From Methanosphaera stadtmanae (GTDB lineage: Archaea; Methanobacteriota; Methanobacteria; Methanobacteriales; Methanobacteriaceae): 43,462 nucleotides of DNA. Positions 26,583 through 34,777 of this stretch are shown here, in pieces. The notes under the pieces were generated by a model. That model was not told the DNA's origin, did not search any database, and saw only the letters and a program-made list of their open reading frames with translations. The stretch lies in the NCBI GenBank assembly GCA_015062815.1, contig SUTP01000003.1, positions 1 through 43,462 on the forward strand, given 5' to 3'. Position 1 is the stretch's first letter, and each line of letters opens with the position of its first letter. Made by a program: the position numbers and the translations under genes.

Positions 26583-27329
26583 ATGAGTGATAAAAATGAA
26601 GTTGGTAGTGATTGGCCTTTTGAAACTGGAGATTATGTGTTAGGTGATATTCATAGTCCTGTTGCAGTAGTTACGTTAGGTTCTAATATGAATAATCATT
26701 TTGATAATTCAGAAGTATCTATTGCCGGACCATTACATACTGAAAATTTGGGTATAGAAAAAATGGTAACAAATATTATTTCTAATCCATATATCAGATA
26801 TTTAATTATTTGTGGTTCAGAAGTTCAAGGTCATATAACTGGTAAAACGGTAGAAGCTTTATATGAAAATGGTATTGATCCGGAAAAGAAAACCATTTTA
26901 GGTTCTCCAGGAGCAATACCTTTTGTAGAAAATTTACCCGTTGAAGCAGTTGAACGTTTTAAAGATCAAATAGAGCTTATCAGCATGATTGATAATGAAA
27001 ATACTGATGAGATTGATATAAAAATAAAAGAATGCATAGAAAATAATCCCGGACCCTATAATGAAGAACCTATGATAATAGAATTAAATGAAAAAGAGGA
27101 TGTTGAGGAAAATACAGAAGAGAATGTTGAATTAATTGAGGATAATCATAATGTTGATTCATCAAGTATAAACTTACTTGAAATAGAATCACGTATTCGT
27201 TTTATGAAAGCTGAAATTAACGAAATAGCTAGTTTGGAAAAAATTTCATCAGGATATTATGCTGGAAAAATTGAAGGAATAGTGATAGGCTTTATAATTA
27301 CAATAATTCTTTTAATAATAATTTTATAG
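26583..27329 (+). CDS. mtrA: Methyltransferase subunit A, corrinoid protein (MtrA)
   Basis: MtrA carries the corrinoid (5-hydroxybenzimidazolyl cobamide) that accepts the methyl group from MtrH and passes it to coenzyme M. Sequence: WPFETGDYVLGDIHSPVAVVTLGS at the N-terminus, CGSEVQGHITGKTVEAL with the lower-ligand histidine (about residue 84), then GSPGAIPFVENLP. A glutamate-rich linker (about 165-190), a helical stretch and one C-terminal membrane anchor (VIGFIITIILLIIIL) complete it. The 248-aa length is slightly long for the family because of the acidic linker. SD AGGTGAAATT. Confidence 0.96.
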   Translation: MSDKNEVGSDWPFETGDYVLGDIHSPVAVVTLGSNMNNHFDNSEVSIAGPLHTENLGIEKMVTNIISNPYIRYLIICGSEVQGHITGKTVEALYENGIDPEKKTILGSPGAIPFVENLPVEAVERFKDQIELISMIDNENTDEIDIKIKECIENNPGPYNEEPMIIELNEKEDVEENTEENVELIEDNHNVDSSSINLLEIESRIRFMKAEINEIASLEKISSGYYAGKIEGIVIGFIITIILLIIIL

Positions 27330-27337
27330 GTGTTACT

Positions 27338-27523
27338 ATGAATAAACAATTGAAAAATATAAAATTCCTTGTTGATTCAATAGGATACAAAACTCAACTA
27401 ATTGGAAGAAATCAACGATTATTCATTGCAGTAGATCAAACAAGATGGGGTATTTTAATTGGCTTTTTATTTGTCTTTATAGTAATAGGAATACCTATTA
27501 TTTATTATAAAGGGGGTTTTTAA
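27338..27523 (+). CDS. mtrF: Methyltransferase subunit F (MtrF)
   Basis: A 61-aa subunit resembling the C-terminal end of MtrA: KNIKFLVDSIGYKTQLIGRNQRL, then VDQTRWGILIGFLFVFIVIGIPIIYY with a single membrane segment. The position between mtrA and mtrG is standard. SD AGGTGTTACT. It is a tiny gene but clearly real by context and content. Confidence 0.93.
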   Translation: MNKQLKNIKFLVDSIGYKTQLIGRNQRLFIAVDQTRWGILIGFLFVFIVIGIPIIYYKGGF

Positions 27524-27709
27524 TTGTCTAATGATGATTTTGATAAAATAAATGAAAGATTAGATAGGTTAGAAGAAAGATTAGAAGAATCTCATGGTGA
27601 CTATTCTCAAAGGGCTGGAAAACGTATTGGGAGAGATATTGGAATATTATATGGAATTATAATAGCCTTGTTGTTAATAATAGTGTTAATGAAATTGAAT
27701 ATTATTTAA
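27524..27709 (+). CDS. mtrG: Methyltransferase subunit G (MtrG), TTG start
   Basis: A 61-aa subunit with a heptad-like charged helix ([20 protein letters not shown]), [15 protein letters not shown] and a single membrane anchor ([17 protein letters not shown]). The start is TTG at 27524, with SD GGGGGT ending six bases before it; no in-frame ATG is available before the conserved region. It immediately follows the mtrF stop. The non-ATG start may lower expression relative to its neighbours. Confidence 0.93.
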   Translation: MSNDDFDKINERLDRLEERLEESHGDYSQRAGKRIGRDIGILYGIIIALLLIIVLMKLNII

Positions 27710-27721
27710 AGGAGCTAGTTT

Positions 27722-28654
27722 ATGTTTAAATTTGAAAAAAAACAAGAAGTTTTTGATATTTATGGTGTAAAAATTGGAGGACAACCTGGCGAATATCCTA
27801 CTGTTTTAGCAGGTACCATTTTTTATGCAGGTCATAATATTATATCTGATGAAACAAAAGGTGTATTTGATAAAGAAAAAGCTGAAACATTAATTAATAC
27901 TATGGATGAAATGACTGATAAAACAGGTAATCCTAATATTGTACAAATATTTGGTGCAACTCCAGAAGCTATTGTAAAATATGTTGATTTTGTTTCTTCA
28001 ATTACAGAATCTCCTTTTTTAATAGATTCCACAGCTCCTGAAGCTCGTATGGCTGCTGCAGAATATGTCAATGAAACGGGAATTTCTGAACGTACAATTT
28101 ATAATTCAATAAATATGTCTATAGATTCAGAAGAAATAGAAGTATTAAAAAATTCAGATATCACTTCTTCAATTATATTAGGATTTAATCCAACACAACC
28201 TGATGTAAAAGGGAAAATGGACATATGGGAAAATGGTTCGGGCATTATTGATAAAGGTCTTCTAGAAATAGCATCAGATTGTGGTATAATAAAACCATTA
28301 ATGGATGTAGCTGTCACACCATTAGGTCAAGGTGGAGGTGTAGCTATAAAAGCTACTCTTAATGAAAAAAGTAAATGGGGTTATCCTGCAGGTAGTGGAG
28401 CTCATAATGTACCTTCTGCTTGGCAATGGATTAAAAATTTTAAAAAAGACTATCCTGAATCATGGCCTGTGTGTGATATTGGTGCTAATATAATTCAACA
28501 AATGGTTGGGGGAGATTTTGTACTATTTGGTCCTATAGAAAATACTAGAAAAGTATTTTCAGCTTGTGCAATGACAGATATGTTTATAGCTGAGGCTAAT
28601 CAAACTATTGGGATAGATTCAGTGGATTCTCATCCTTTTAAAAATTTATTATGA
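27722..28654 (+). CDS. mtrH: Methyltransferase subunit H (MtrH)
   Basis: MtrH is the soluble TIM-barrel methyltransferase that moves the methyl group from methyl-H4MPT to the corrinoid of MtrA. Segments: IYGVKIGGQPGEYPTVLAGTIFYAGH, FGATPEAIVKYVDFV, FLIDSTAPEARMAAAEYV, FNPTQPDVKGKM and GAHNVPSAWQWIKNF. The length of 310 aa is complete. SD AAGGAGCTAG. It is the last mtr gene, followed after 4 nt by mmp14. Confidence 0.96.
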   Translation: MFKFEKKQEVFDIYGVKIGGQPGEYPTVLAGTIFYAGHNIISDETKGVFDKEKAETLINTMDEMTDKTGNPNIVQIFGATPEAIVKYVDFVSSITESPFLIDSTAPEARMAAAEYVNETGISERTIYNSINMSIDSEEIEVLKNSDITSSIILGFNPTQPDVKGKMDIWENGSGIIDKGLLEIASDCGIIKPLMDVAVTPLGQGGGVAIKATLNEKSKWGYPAGSGAHNVPSAWQWIKNFKKDYPESWPVCDIGANIIQQMVGGDFVLFGPIENTRKVFSACAMTDMFIAEANQTIGIDSVDSHPFKNLL

Positions 28655-28658
28655 TACC

Positions 28659-30041
28659 ATGATACTCGATACGATAACAATACCTTCAATAACTAAAGAT
28701 GAGATTAAAGATCAGTTTTTTACAGTTATGTCTGTTGAATTGGGTAATACTACTATAAAATCAATTATAACAACAACAAATATAAAAACTAATAAAAATT
28801 TTCAAATCATTAAATTAGTTAAATTAACCAGAGATATTCGTCTTCCTTATGATAATGAAGAAGTATTTGGACATACTATTTGGGATAAACCATTATCTAA
28901 GGAAGCTATTGAAGAAACTATCACGGAACTAATATTGGAATCTTTGAAAAAAAGTAATTTAACTCAAGAAGATTTGGATTTTGTGGTAAGGTCAACAGGT
29001 GTTGTAGCATTAAGTGGTTTATCAAAAGAAGTAGGTTCCATTATTAAAGCGTTGTCTGATGGATGTTTAAATGCGAATATTAAACCTTCTCAGATGATGG
29101 CTCCTTTTTCTATAAATAATATTCCCGAGCATATCCGTAAATATTCTTTTTTTAATTCAATAAAATTTGATGGTTCAGTAGTAAGTGTTAGTTCACCAAA
29201 AGTAACTGGTATGATAGCTAATGAAATGGAGGGGGAATTAGTTACTGCAGGAATAAAATTAGCCTCAAAAGAATCTAATATTGATTATAGGAATCCTGTT
29301 GTTTCAATTGATATGGGCACTACTTTAGCAGGTCAGGTGATTAATAATATACAGCCTTACGCAAATTTAATTTGTAACTATATTGGTCTTGCAGGTGGGA
29401 TTGGTGATATTATATTAAGGGAAATTGGAATCATTAATAGTGATGAATCCACTATTGATTTGGAATATAATCAATTAGACATATCATTTAATGAAGATGA
29501 ACTTCATGAACATACACTTAAATTACATGAATTCATTGATATAATGGAAGTAACTCCTGATTATCAAGAGTTTGGATTAGTTGCTGTAGATGGAAATCTA
29601 TTAAAAAACTCTGATGTTAAAGTGATTGGTTCAAGAATAAATAATAAAGATGAACTAATAAAAATATTCAATAAATTAGTCAACACATCCTCTAAAATTG
29701 ATGTTTTATTACATCTTGATGATTTATATGCCTATTTAATTAAACGATTAATTGATGAAACTAAAAAATTAAATAGACTACCTAAAAATGCAACATTAGG
29801 AATCACAGGTCGTGCAGGAACATCAGGTTTAAAAACAAAATTTATACAAAAATATTTAGAAGATACTTTTGAAAATATAATTTTTGTAGAAGATGGATTA
29901 TCATTGGGGGCTGTTATGATGGCAAGATGTATGAATTCTTTGGGGTCACCGATTAATCCTGTAGGTGGTTCAAAAGGAGGAATGTGTATAATGCAACAAA
30001 GAATTACTAATCAAAATGTTAATATAAATAAAAAAAGTTAA
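28659..30041 (+). CDS. Methanogenesis marker protein 14
   Basis: A 460-aa protein I recognise as methanogenesis marker protein 14, usually linked to mtr genes; its function is not known. It has features of ASKHA/FGGY-type ATPases: VELGNTTIKSII near residue 26, SIDMGTTLAGQVI near residue 220 and LGITGRAGTSGLKTKF near residue 385. A glycine-rich C-terminus NPVGGSKGGMCIMQQ follows. Such a fold could suit an activase of a corrinoid protein, which would fit the Mtr complex, but this is inference. It starts 4 nt after the mtrH stop, so it is coupled. Confidence 0.87.
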   Translation: MILDTITIPSITKDEIKDQFFTVMSVELGNTTIKSIITTTNIKTNKNFQIIKLVKLTRDIRLPYDNEEVFGHTIWDKPLSKEAIEETITELILESLKKSNLTQEDLDFVVRSTGVVALSGLSKEVGSIIKALSDGCLNANIKPSQMMAPFSINNIPEHIRKYSFFNSIKFDGSVVSVSSPKVTGMIANEMEGELVTAGIKLASKESNIDYRNPVVSIDMGTTLAGQVINNIQPYANLICNYIGLAGGIGDIILREIGIINSDESTIDLEYNQLDISFNEDELHEHTLKLHEFIDIMEVTPDYQEFGLVAVDGNLLKNSDVKVIGSRINNKDELIKIFNKLVNTSSKIDVLLHLDDLYAYLIKRLIDETKKLNRLPKNATLGITGRAGTSGLKTKFIQKYLEDTFENIIFVEDGLSLGAVMMARCMNSLGSPINPVGGSKGGMCIMQQRITNQNVNINKKS

Positions 30042-30045
30042 TTGG

Positions 30046-30066
30046 AAAGATTTTATCTTTTTTTTA
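30046..30066. terminator. Bidirectional terminator between mmp14 and htpX
   Basis: Hairpin AAAGAT-TTT-ATCTTT (30046-30060) runs into TTTTT, as an intrinsic terminator for the mtr-mmp14 unit. On the minus strand, the htpX stop is followed by the same hairpin and then AACTTTTTTT within the last codons of mmp14. Confidence 0.7.
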
Positions 30067-30939
30067 GAGATATGTTTTTTCTCTTTCCATTTGTTCAAGT
30101 CTAATTATTCTATCTGCTGTAGATGGGTGTGTTGAAAATAAATTTTGTATAGTACTTTTAGCATTACCAAAAGGATTCATAATAAACATATGAGCGTCAC
30201 TTGGTTTAGCATTTCTCATAGGATTCTGAATAGTTCCAAATTCTATTTTTCTTAAAGCACTTGCTAAAGCTAATGGTTTTCCACAGATTTGAGCACCGGT
30301 TGCATCAGCTTTATATTCTCTATTTCTACTAACACATAATTGTATTAATGTAGCTGCAATTGGTGCTAATATAGCAACAGCTAGTCCTGCCATAATATTT
30401 CCGTAATCGTCATCGCCACCAACAAAAAATACGCCATATTTACCAATACTTGCTATTAAAGTAATTGCTCCAGCAATACCTGCAACTATTGAGCTAATTA
30501 GAATATCTGAATTTTTAATATGTCCTAATTCATGAGATAAGACGCCTCTTAATTCATCTTCATCCAATAAATTTAAAAGTCCTGATGTAACAGCCACAAC
30601 AGCATTATTTTGATTCCTTCCAGTTGCAAATGCATTAGGATCATTACTTTGTATTACAGCTATTCTAGGTTTTTTTATATTTGCTCTATTAGCTAAATCA
30701 CTTATAATTCTATGAAGATTTGGTGATTCTTGTTCTGATACGATTCTAGCATTATATGATCTGACGGCAATTTTATCTGAATTATAATATGAATAAAAAT
30801 TCATTCCTAAAGCAATTAATAAACCAACAAATGCTCCTATATGCATATGTCCAAAGATATTGCCAATAATATTTCCAACTAGAACCATTATTACAGTTAG
30901 AACAGTTAATAATAACATAGTTTTTAAGTTTTCTAACAT
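30064..30939 (-). CDS. htpX: Membrane zinc metalloprotease HtpX
   Basis: M48-family protease for quality control of membrane proteins. Two N-terminal membrane segments (about 5-25 and 32-48) precede the zinc motif HELGH (about residues 137-141). Further hydrophobic stretches (about 148-170 and 180-203) come before the zinc-ligand glutamate in NREYKADATGAQ. The C-terminus has FSTHPSTADRIIRLEQM, typical of the family. The length of 291 aa is normal. SD GAAGG. It is a single gene facing the mtr unit. Confidence 0.96.
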   Translation of the reverse strand: MLENLKTMLLLTVLTVIMVLVGNIIGNIFGHMHIGAFVGLLIALGMNFYSYYNSDKIAVRSYNARIVSEQESPNLHRIISDLANRANIKKPRIAVIQSNDPNAFATGRNQNNAVVAVTSGLLNLLDEDELRGVLSHELGHIKNSDILISSIVAGIAGAITLIASIGKYGVFFVGGDDDYGNIMAGLAVAILAPIAATLIQLCVSRNREYKADATGAQICGKPLALASALRKIEFGTIQNPMRNAKPSDAHMFIMNPFGNAKSTIQNLFSTHPSTADRIIRLEQMEREKTYL

Positions 30940-31084
30940 TTATTCAAGCCTTCTTATTATTTCTATCATTTTATTATCTAGCATGTTATATAATTTTTTT
31001 CATGAAATAATTACTTTCATTAAACATATATAATTAATAATATCTTTTTATAAATAATATAATTATAATTTACCGAGGTTTTAA

Positions 31085-31681
31085 ATGACAACTGCATTAA
31101 TAATGGCGGGAGGTAAAGGTACTCGCATGGATTTGGATTGTGAAAAACCAATGATTGAAGTTGATTCAAAACCCATGATTCAACATGTTATTGAAGCTTT
31201 ACTTAGTTCAAAATATATTGATAAAATATTAGTTACTATAAGTCCAAATACTAATAAAACTAGAGAATTCATTAAAAATTTTCCTGTAACTCCTGTTGAT
31301 ACTTCAGGAATGGGTTATATAGAGGATTTATCTTATATTTTAACTAATAGGGATTATGTTGAAGAAGATGAAGTAGTCATGACAATAGTTTCAGATTTAC
31401 CTTTTGTAACAGGTGAACAAATTGATGATGTACTAGAACACTATTATGAGAGAAAAAAACCTGCTATGTGTGTATCAGTACCTGAAGAATTATTTAAAAA
31501 ATATAAAATAACACCTACTTTAGTTTATGAGGGTTTAGTACCATCGGGAGTTAATTTAGTATTGGCTAATGATAAAGAACAAGATCAAACAATTTATATT
31601 ACAGATAATATAGAATTAGCATTTAATATCAACACAATTAATGATTTAAATTTATCCGAACATTATATTAATAGAAAATAA
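31085..31681 (+). CDS. cobY: Adenosylcobinamide-phosphate guanylyltransferase (CobY)
   Basis: Archaeal nucleotidyltransferase that puts GMP on adenosylcobinamide phosphate in cobamide assembly, replacing the bacterial CobU activity. The N-terminal MAGGKGTRMD with CEKPMIEVDSKPMIQHVI is a typical nucleotidyltransferase loop; TIVSDLPFVTGEQID is the metal-site region and PSGVNLVL lies near the end. The length of 198 aa matches the archaeal enzyme. A generic sugar-nucleotide transferase is less likely because of this short size. SD GAGGTTTT. It would support the corrinoids of MtrA and methanol:coenzyme M methyltransferases. Confidence 0.88.
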   Translation: MTTALIMAGGKGTRMDLDCEKPMIEVDSKPMIQHVIEALLSSKYIDKILVTISPNTNKTREFIKNFPVTPVDTSGMGYIEDLSYILTNRDYVEEDEVVMTIVSDLPFVTGEQIDDVLEHYYERKKPAMCVSVPEELFKKYKITPTLVYEGLVPSGVNLVLANDKEQDQTIYITDNIELAFNINTINDLNLSEHYINRK

Positions 31682-31713
31682 TATATAACTAAAATAGTTA
31701 CAAAGTTATATAT
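31681..31713 (+). terminator. Hairpin after cobY
   Basis: ATATATAACT (31681-31690) and AGTTATATAT (31704-31713) form a perfect 10-bp stem around a 13-nt loop, beginning at the cobY stop. No long U tract follows, so it may be a weak terminator or an RNA stabiliser. Confidence 0.5.
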
Positions 31714-31791
31714 AATTTAATTTAACAATATAATAATATTAGATAATGATTATCAAATGTCACAACAAAAAAAATCTAGGTGAACAATAAA

Positions 31792-32061
31792 ATGGCTAAT
31801 GAAAGGGAATTAATTAAAGGTGAAGAAAAATTTTGGGCTGATATCAAAGGATATCAAGTAGCAACTAATACTGCAAGAATTCTTGGAGAATTAGAAGAAT
31901 TAACAATTGATGAGAAAACTGGTAAAATCACAGAGATAATCATTAAAACCGATATTGAAAGAAATGTTAATGTCAAAGGTGCAAGACGTGACGGTGAATT
32001 TTTAATTGTACCGTTTGGTAGAGTAGAAAAAGTCGGTGAATTTATAATTATCTCAGGATAA
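31792..32061 (+). CDS. PRC-barrel domain protein
   Basis: A small 89-aa single-domain PRC-barrel protein. The pattern of short strands is visible: IKGYQVATNTARILGELEEL, DEKTGKITEIIIK and FLIVPFGRVEKVGEFIII. Archaeal PRC barrels of this size are widespread, with proposed roles in RNA metabolism or cell division, unproven here. The track starts at GTG 31780. AGGTGA there is instead the SD of ATG 31792 (MANERELI), which I use. Confidence 0.88.
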   Translation: MANERELIKGEEKFWADIKGYQVATNTARILGELEELTIDEKTGKITEIIIKTDIERNVNVKGARRDGEFLIVPFGRVEKVGEFIIISG

Positions 32062-32069
32062 AAGGGAAT

Positions 32070-32111
32070 AGATAATCGTTTGATTATTTAATTTTTAACT
32101 CTTTTTTTTAA
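32070..32111 (+). terminator. Terminator after the PRC-barrel gene
   Basis: AGATAATC-GTTT-GATTATTT (32070-32089) is an 8-bp stem with one G-U pair. It is followed by AATTTTTAACTCTTTTTTTT. This is a good intrinsic-type terminator, 9 nt after the stop. Confidence 0.7.
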
Positions 32112-32226
32112 TATGTACTCCAATATAATACTACTTTTAGACATAATTACTAATTTTAAAAATAGTTATTTTAGGTTATGTATTATTATTTTGAAAAAAA
32201 ATAGTGAAGTAGAAGAAAAGAGGAGT

Positions 32227-33444
32227 TTAACTTCCTTCCATACTTAAATCTATGAGTTTTTTAGTTGTTCTTGCTAATTCTTCAGGTAATCCTTTAATAT
32301 CAATATCAAAGAATCCACGAACAATCATGGATGTTGCTTCTTCTTCAGTTAATCCACGTGCTGTTAAATATTGTATTTGATCTTCTGCTATTTTTCCTAC
32401 AGCAGCTTCGTGTGATAATTCCATATTTATAGTATCACATTTTAATTCAGGAACAGAATATATTTTTGAATTTTCTGATAAAACTAATCCCATACATTCA
32501 ATATGTCCTTTTACATGAGGAGAAACACCATGCATATCTCCACGAGTATATATTGTAGATTCATCATGTGAAATTGCTCTTGTAATCATCTCAGAAGATG
32601 AATTTTCTCCAGTTAATATTGTTCTTGAACCTTGATCAATAATTGAATCTCCATGACCTTCAAGTATAGATTGGAAGAAAGCTCTTGAATTTTTTCCATT
32701 ACAATAAGCTGTTGGATATGCTTGTATGTTTTCAACAGGTTTTGCTAAAATATAATTTGACACATAAGTTGCATCATCTTCAAGAATTACTCCGGTTCTT
32801 GGTCTAACATCAACATGGTTATCCCAGTTATGTACCATTGTAAAGTTTATCGTTGAACCTTTTTTTAAGAAAAATTCACTTACACCAATATGTGCAGCAC
32901 TATCTACATGAGATGCAGTGGAACATCCGTTAATAATATTTATTCTTGAATTTTCTTCAGCAATAATTATATTGTGTGCAGTTTGTATGGTATCTCTATC
33001 TCCAATGAACATACAAGCTTGGACAGGTAAGTCTAATTTAACTCCAGGTTCTGCTCTTATGAAATATCCACCTAATTCACCTAATTCAGCTTTTGCAGTA
33101 TATTTATCTGCATCTACTTGTACTGCAGTCCAAAGATAATCACTAAGCCAATCATGTTTTTCAAGTGCTTCTGGAACACTCATAATTTCAACACCATCAT
33201 ACATATTATTTTCAAATACTGGTGTTTGATCTTTTTGTAAAAATGATGCTGATCTATTTTCTTCATCAGGTTCTACTCCAACACTTTGTAAAACTTCTTG
33301 ATCTTTTTTATTTAATTCACTTAAAGAATCTATTTTTTCATGTTGGTCAATTGAATCTTGATCATATTCTTCTAAATCTACATCAAGACCAATAGCAGCC
33401 TCTTTATTAATTGCTTTTTCAGCTTTTTCTTTAAATGTACTCAT
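32227..33444 (-). CDS. SufB/SufD-family Fe-S assembly scaffold
   Basis: Single archaeal SufBD protein that, with SufC, forms the scaffold on which Fe-S clusters are built. The beta-helix core is seen through NIINGCSTASHVDSAAHIGVSEFFLKKG, FFQSILEGHGDSIIDQGSRTIL and the C-terminal LSHEAAVGKIAEDQIQYLTARG, the most conserved segment. The track start 33459 is a TTG reading MEMYNMSTF. ATG 33444 (MSTFKEKAEKA) with GGAG inside the sufC end is the likely start, giving 405 aa. The genes nearly abut, so coupling is likely. The 3' side has a CTCCTC tract. Confidence 0.93.
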   Translation of the reverse strand: MSTFKEKAEKAINKEAAIGLDVDLEEYDQDSIDQHEKIDSLSELNKKDQEVLQSVGVEPDEENRSASFLQKDQTPVFENNMYDGVEIMSVPEALEKHDWLSDYLWTAVQVDADKYTAKAELGELGGYFIRAEPGVKLDLPVQACMFIGDRDTIQTAHNIIIAEENSRINIINGCSTASHVDSAAHIGVSEFFLKKGSTINFTMVHNWDNHVDVRPRTGVILEDDATYVSNYILAKPVENIQAYPTAYCNGKNSRAFFQSILEGHGDSIIDQGSRTILTGENSSSEMITRAISHDESTIYTRGDMHGVSPHVKGHIECMGLVLSENSKIYSVPELKCDTINMELSHEAAVGKIAEDQIQYLTARGLTEEEATSMIVRGFFDIDIKGLPEELARTTKKLIDLSMEGS

Positions 33445-33445
33445 A

Positions 33446-34186
33446 TTATACATCTCCAAATCCTGAAGTTCTAATATCTTCCATTATTTCTTTCGGTTTG
33501 CCTGTTCTAACTATTTTTCCATCTTTCAATATATGTGCATGGGTCGCATCCACAAAATTAAGAATGTATCCTAAATGGGTGATGAGTAATCCACCTTTTT
33601 TACCATCTTCTTTATCATGATCTAATAATGTATTTATTTCTTTTGATACTAATTCTACATTTTCTATATCTACACCACTATCAGGTTCATCAAACATGAT
33701 AAAATTTGGTTGTTGTGCAAGTAATTGGAGTAGTTCTGATCTTTTAACTTCTCCTCCAGAAAATCCTAAGTTAACATCTCTTTCTAAGAATGATTCATTT
33801 AATTTTAATCTTTCGCCTAATTTCACTACTTTTTCATTTACTTCTTCATCACTTAGTTCTGCGAAATGTTTTTTGGTTTCAATGGTTAAAAGATCTTTTA
33901 ATTTTACTCCAGTAATTGCAGGGGGATTTTGGAAAGTTACTCCTAATCCTAAAGCAATTCTTTCATGTGTACTTAATTTTGTAATATCTTGATCTTTATA
34001 AATTATTGTCCCATTTGTGACTTTATAATTTGGAAATCCTAATATACTCATAAATAATGTACTTTTTCCAGCTCCGTTTGGTCCAAGTAATACATGAGTT
34101 TCTCCTTCGTTAATAGTGAGATTTACTCCTTTTAAAATTTTTTTTCCTTCTACTTCTACTTCTAAATCGGATATTTCGAGTAGCAT
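33446..34186 (-). CDS. sufC: Fe-S assembly ATPase SufC
   Basis: ABC-type ATPase partner of SufBD. Walker A GPNGAGKSTLFM is at about residues 32-43, the Q-loop GVTFQNPPAI near 85, the signature LGFSGGEVKRSELLQL near 145, Walker B FIMFDEPDSGVDI near 165, and the switch histidine in LLITHLGYIL. The track starts at 34216; ATG 34186 (MLLEISDLEVEVEGKK) has GGTGATT just before it and gives 246 aa, the normal size. As first gene of the suf unit, its promoter lies in the divergent spacer with mvhD. Confidence 0.96.
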   Translation of the reverse strand: MLLEISDLEVEVEGKKILKGVNLTINEGETHVLLGPNGAGKSTLFMSILGFPNYKVTNGTIIYKDQDITKLSTHERIALGLGVTFQNPPAITGVKLKDLLTIETKKHFAELSDEEVNEKVVKLGERLKLNESFLERDVNLGFSGGEVKRSELLQLLAQQPNFIMFDEPDSGVDIENVELVSKEINTLLDHDKEDGKKGGLLITHLGYILNFVDATHAHILKDGKIVRTGKPKEIMEDIRTSGFGDV

Positions 34187-34408
34187 ATAATCACCATTTA
34201 ATAAATAAATTAACATTATTTAAAATATTTTATAACACTAATCTTTTTATAATTATTAATATTAATATTGTTATATAACATTGTTATATTATGTTAATAT
34301 TTATTAAAATAGTTTTAGTATTATTAATATATAATGTCATTTCAAATTTCAACACTTGTTATCAAAAAAAAAAGGATTACTATTATTTTTCTAAAAATTC
34401 ATTATAAT

Positions 34409-34430
34409 TATTTTAGGTTAACCTAAAATA
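34409..34430. promoter_or_regulatory. 22-bp perfect palindrome
   Basis: Arms TATTTTAGGTT and AACCTAAAATA meet without a spacer, 11 bp each side. It lies about 220 bp before sufC and 350 bp before mvhD. It has the look of a dimeric regulator site; which gene it controls is not clear. Confidence 0.6.
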
Positions 34431-34637
34431 TTTCGTTTTTGGGCACTTGTTTTCTGAAAATAATAAAATCTTTTAAAAATCTTTAAAAAATCTATAAAAA
34501 TTTTAAAATCCTTATTTTTCAATTTTACATACTTCAATATTTATTAGAAAACTATGAATTTTTTACTCATTATATTTAAACTTAATGGTTTATTTTTTGA
34601 AACAACCTTTATAATAATATTAAAGTTAAATAATACA

Positions 34638-34709
34638 TGTACATTGTTTTAGTTTGTACATTTTATTAATATTGTACTATTTAGGATTAGTACAATTAAA
34701 CACGTGTTT
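34638..34709 (+). promoter_or_regulatory. Array of GTAC-core sites and CACGTG palindrome before mvhD
   Basis: TGTACA (34638-34643), TGTACA (34655-34660), TTGTACT (34672-34678) and AGTACAA (34689-34695) have GTAC cores whose centres are 17, 18 and 16 bp apart. AAACACGTGTTT follows at 34698-34709. All lie downstream of the best TATA box, where a bound protein would block transcription or act on the leader. Confidence 0.5.
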
Positions 34710-34777
34710 GAATATTAATATTAAAATGTTAAATTATTCAAAAAGTTAAATCATGTTTTATAATAGGAGGAAACATA

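Larger units (their letters stand above)
34187..34777. promoter_or_regulatory. 591-nt divergent spacer, sufC / mvhDGA
   Basis: No gene is recognised. Items from left to right: TATA-like runs for sufC (minus) near 34215-34250; palindrome TGTTATATAACA (34269-34280); CTTGTTATCA (34355-34364); a 22-bp perfect palindrome (34409-34430); CTTGTTTTCT (34446-34455); a likely mvh TATA CTTTATAATAATA with GAAACAA before it (34599-34620); four GTAC-core sites (34638-34695); palindrome AAACACGTGTTT (34698-34709); and SD AGGAGG before mvhD. This is much more structure than in most spacers here. Confidence 0.6.
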
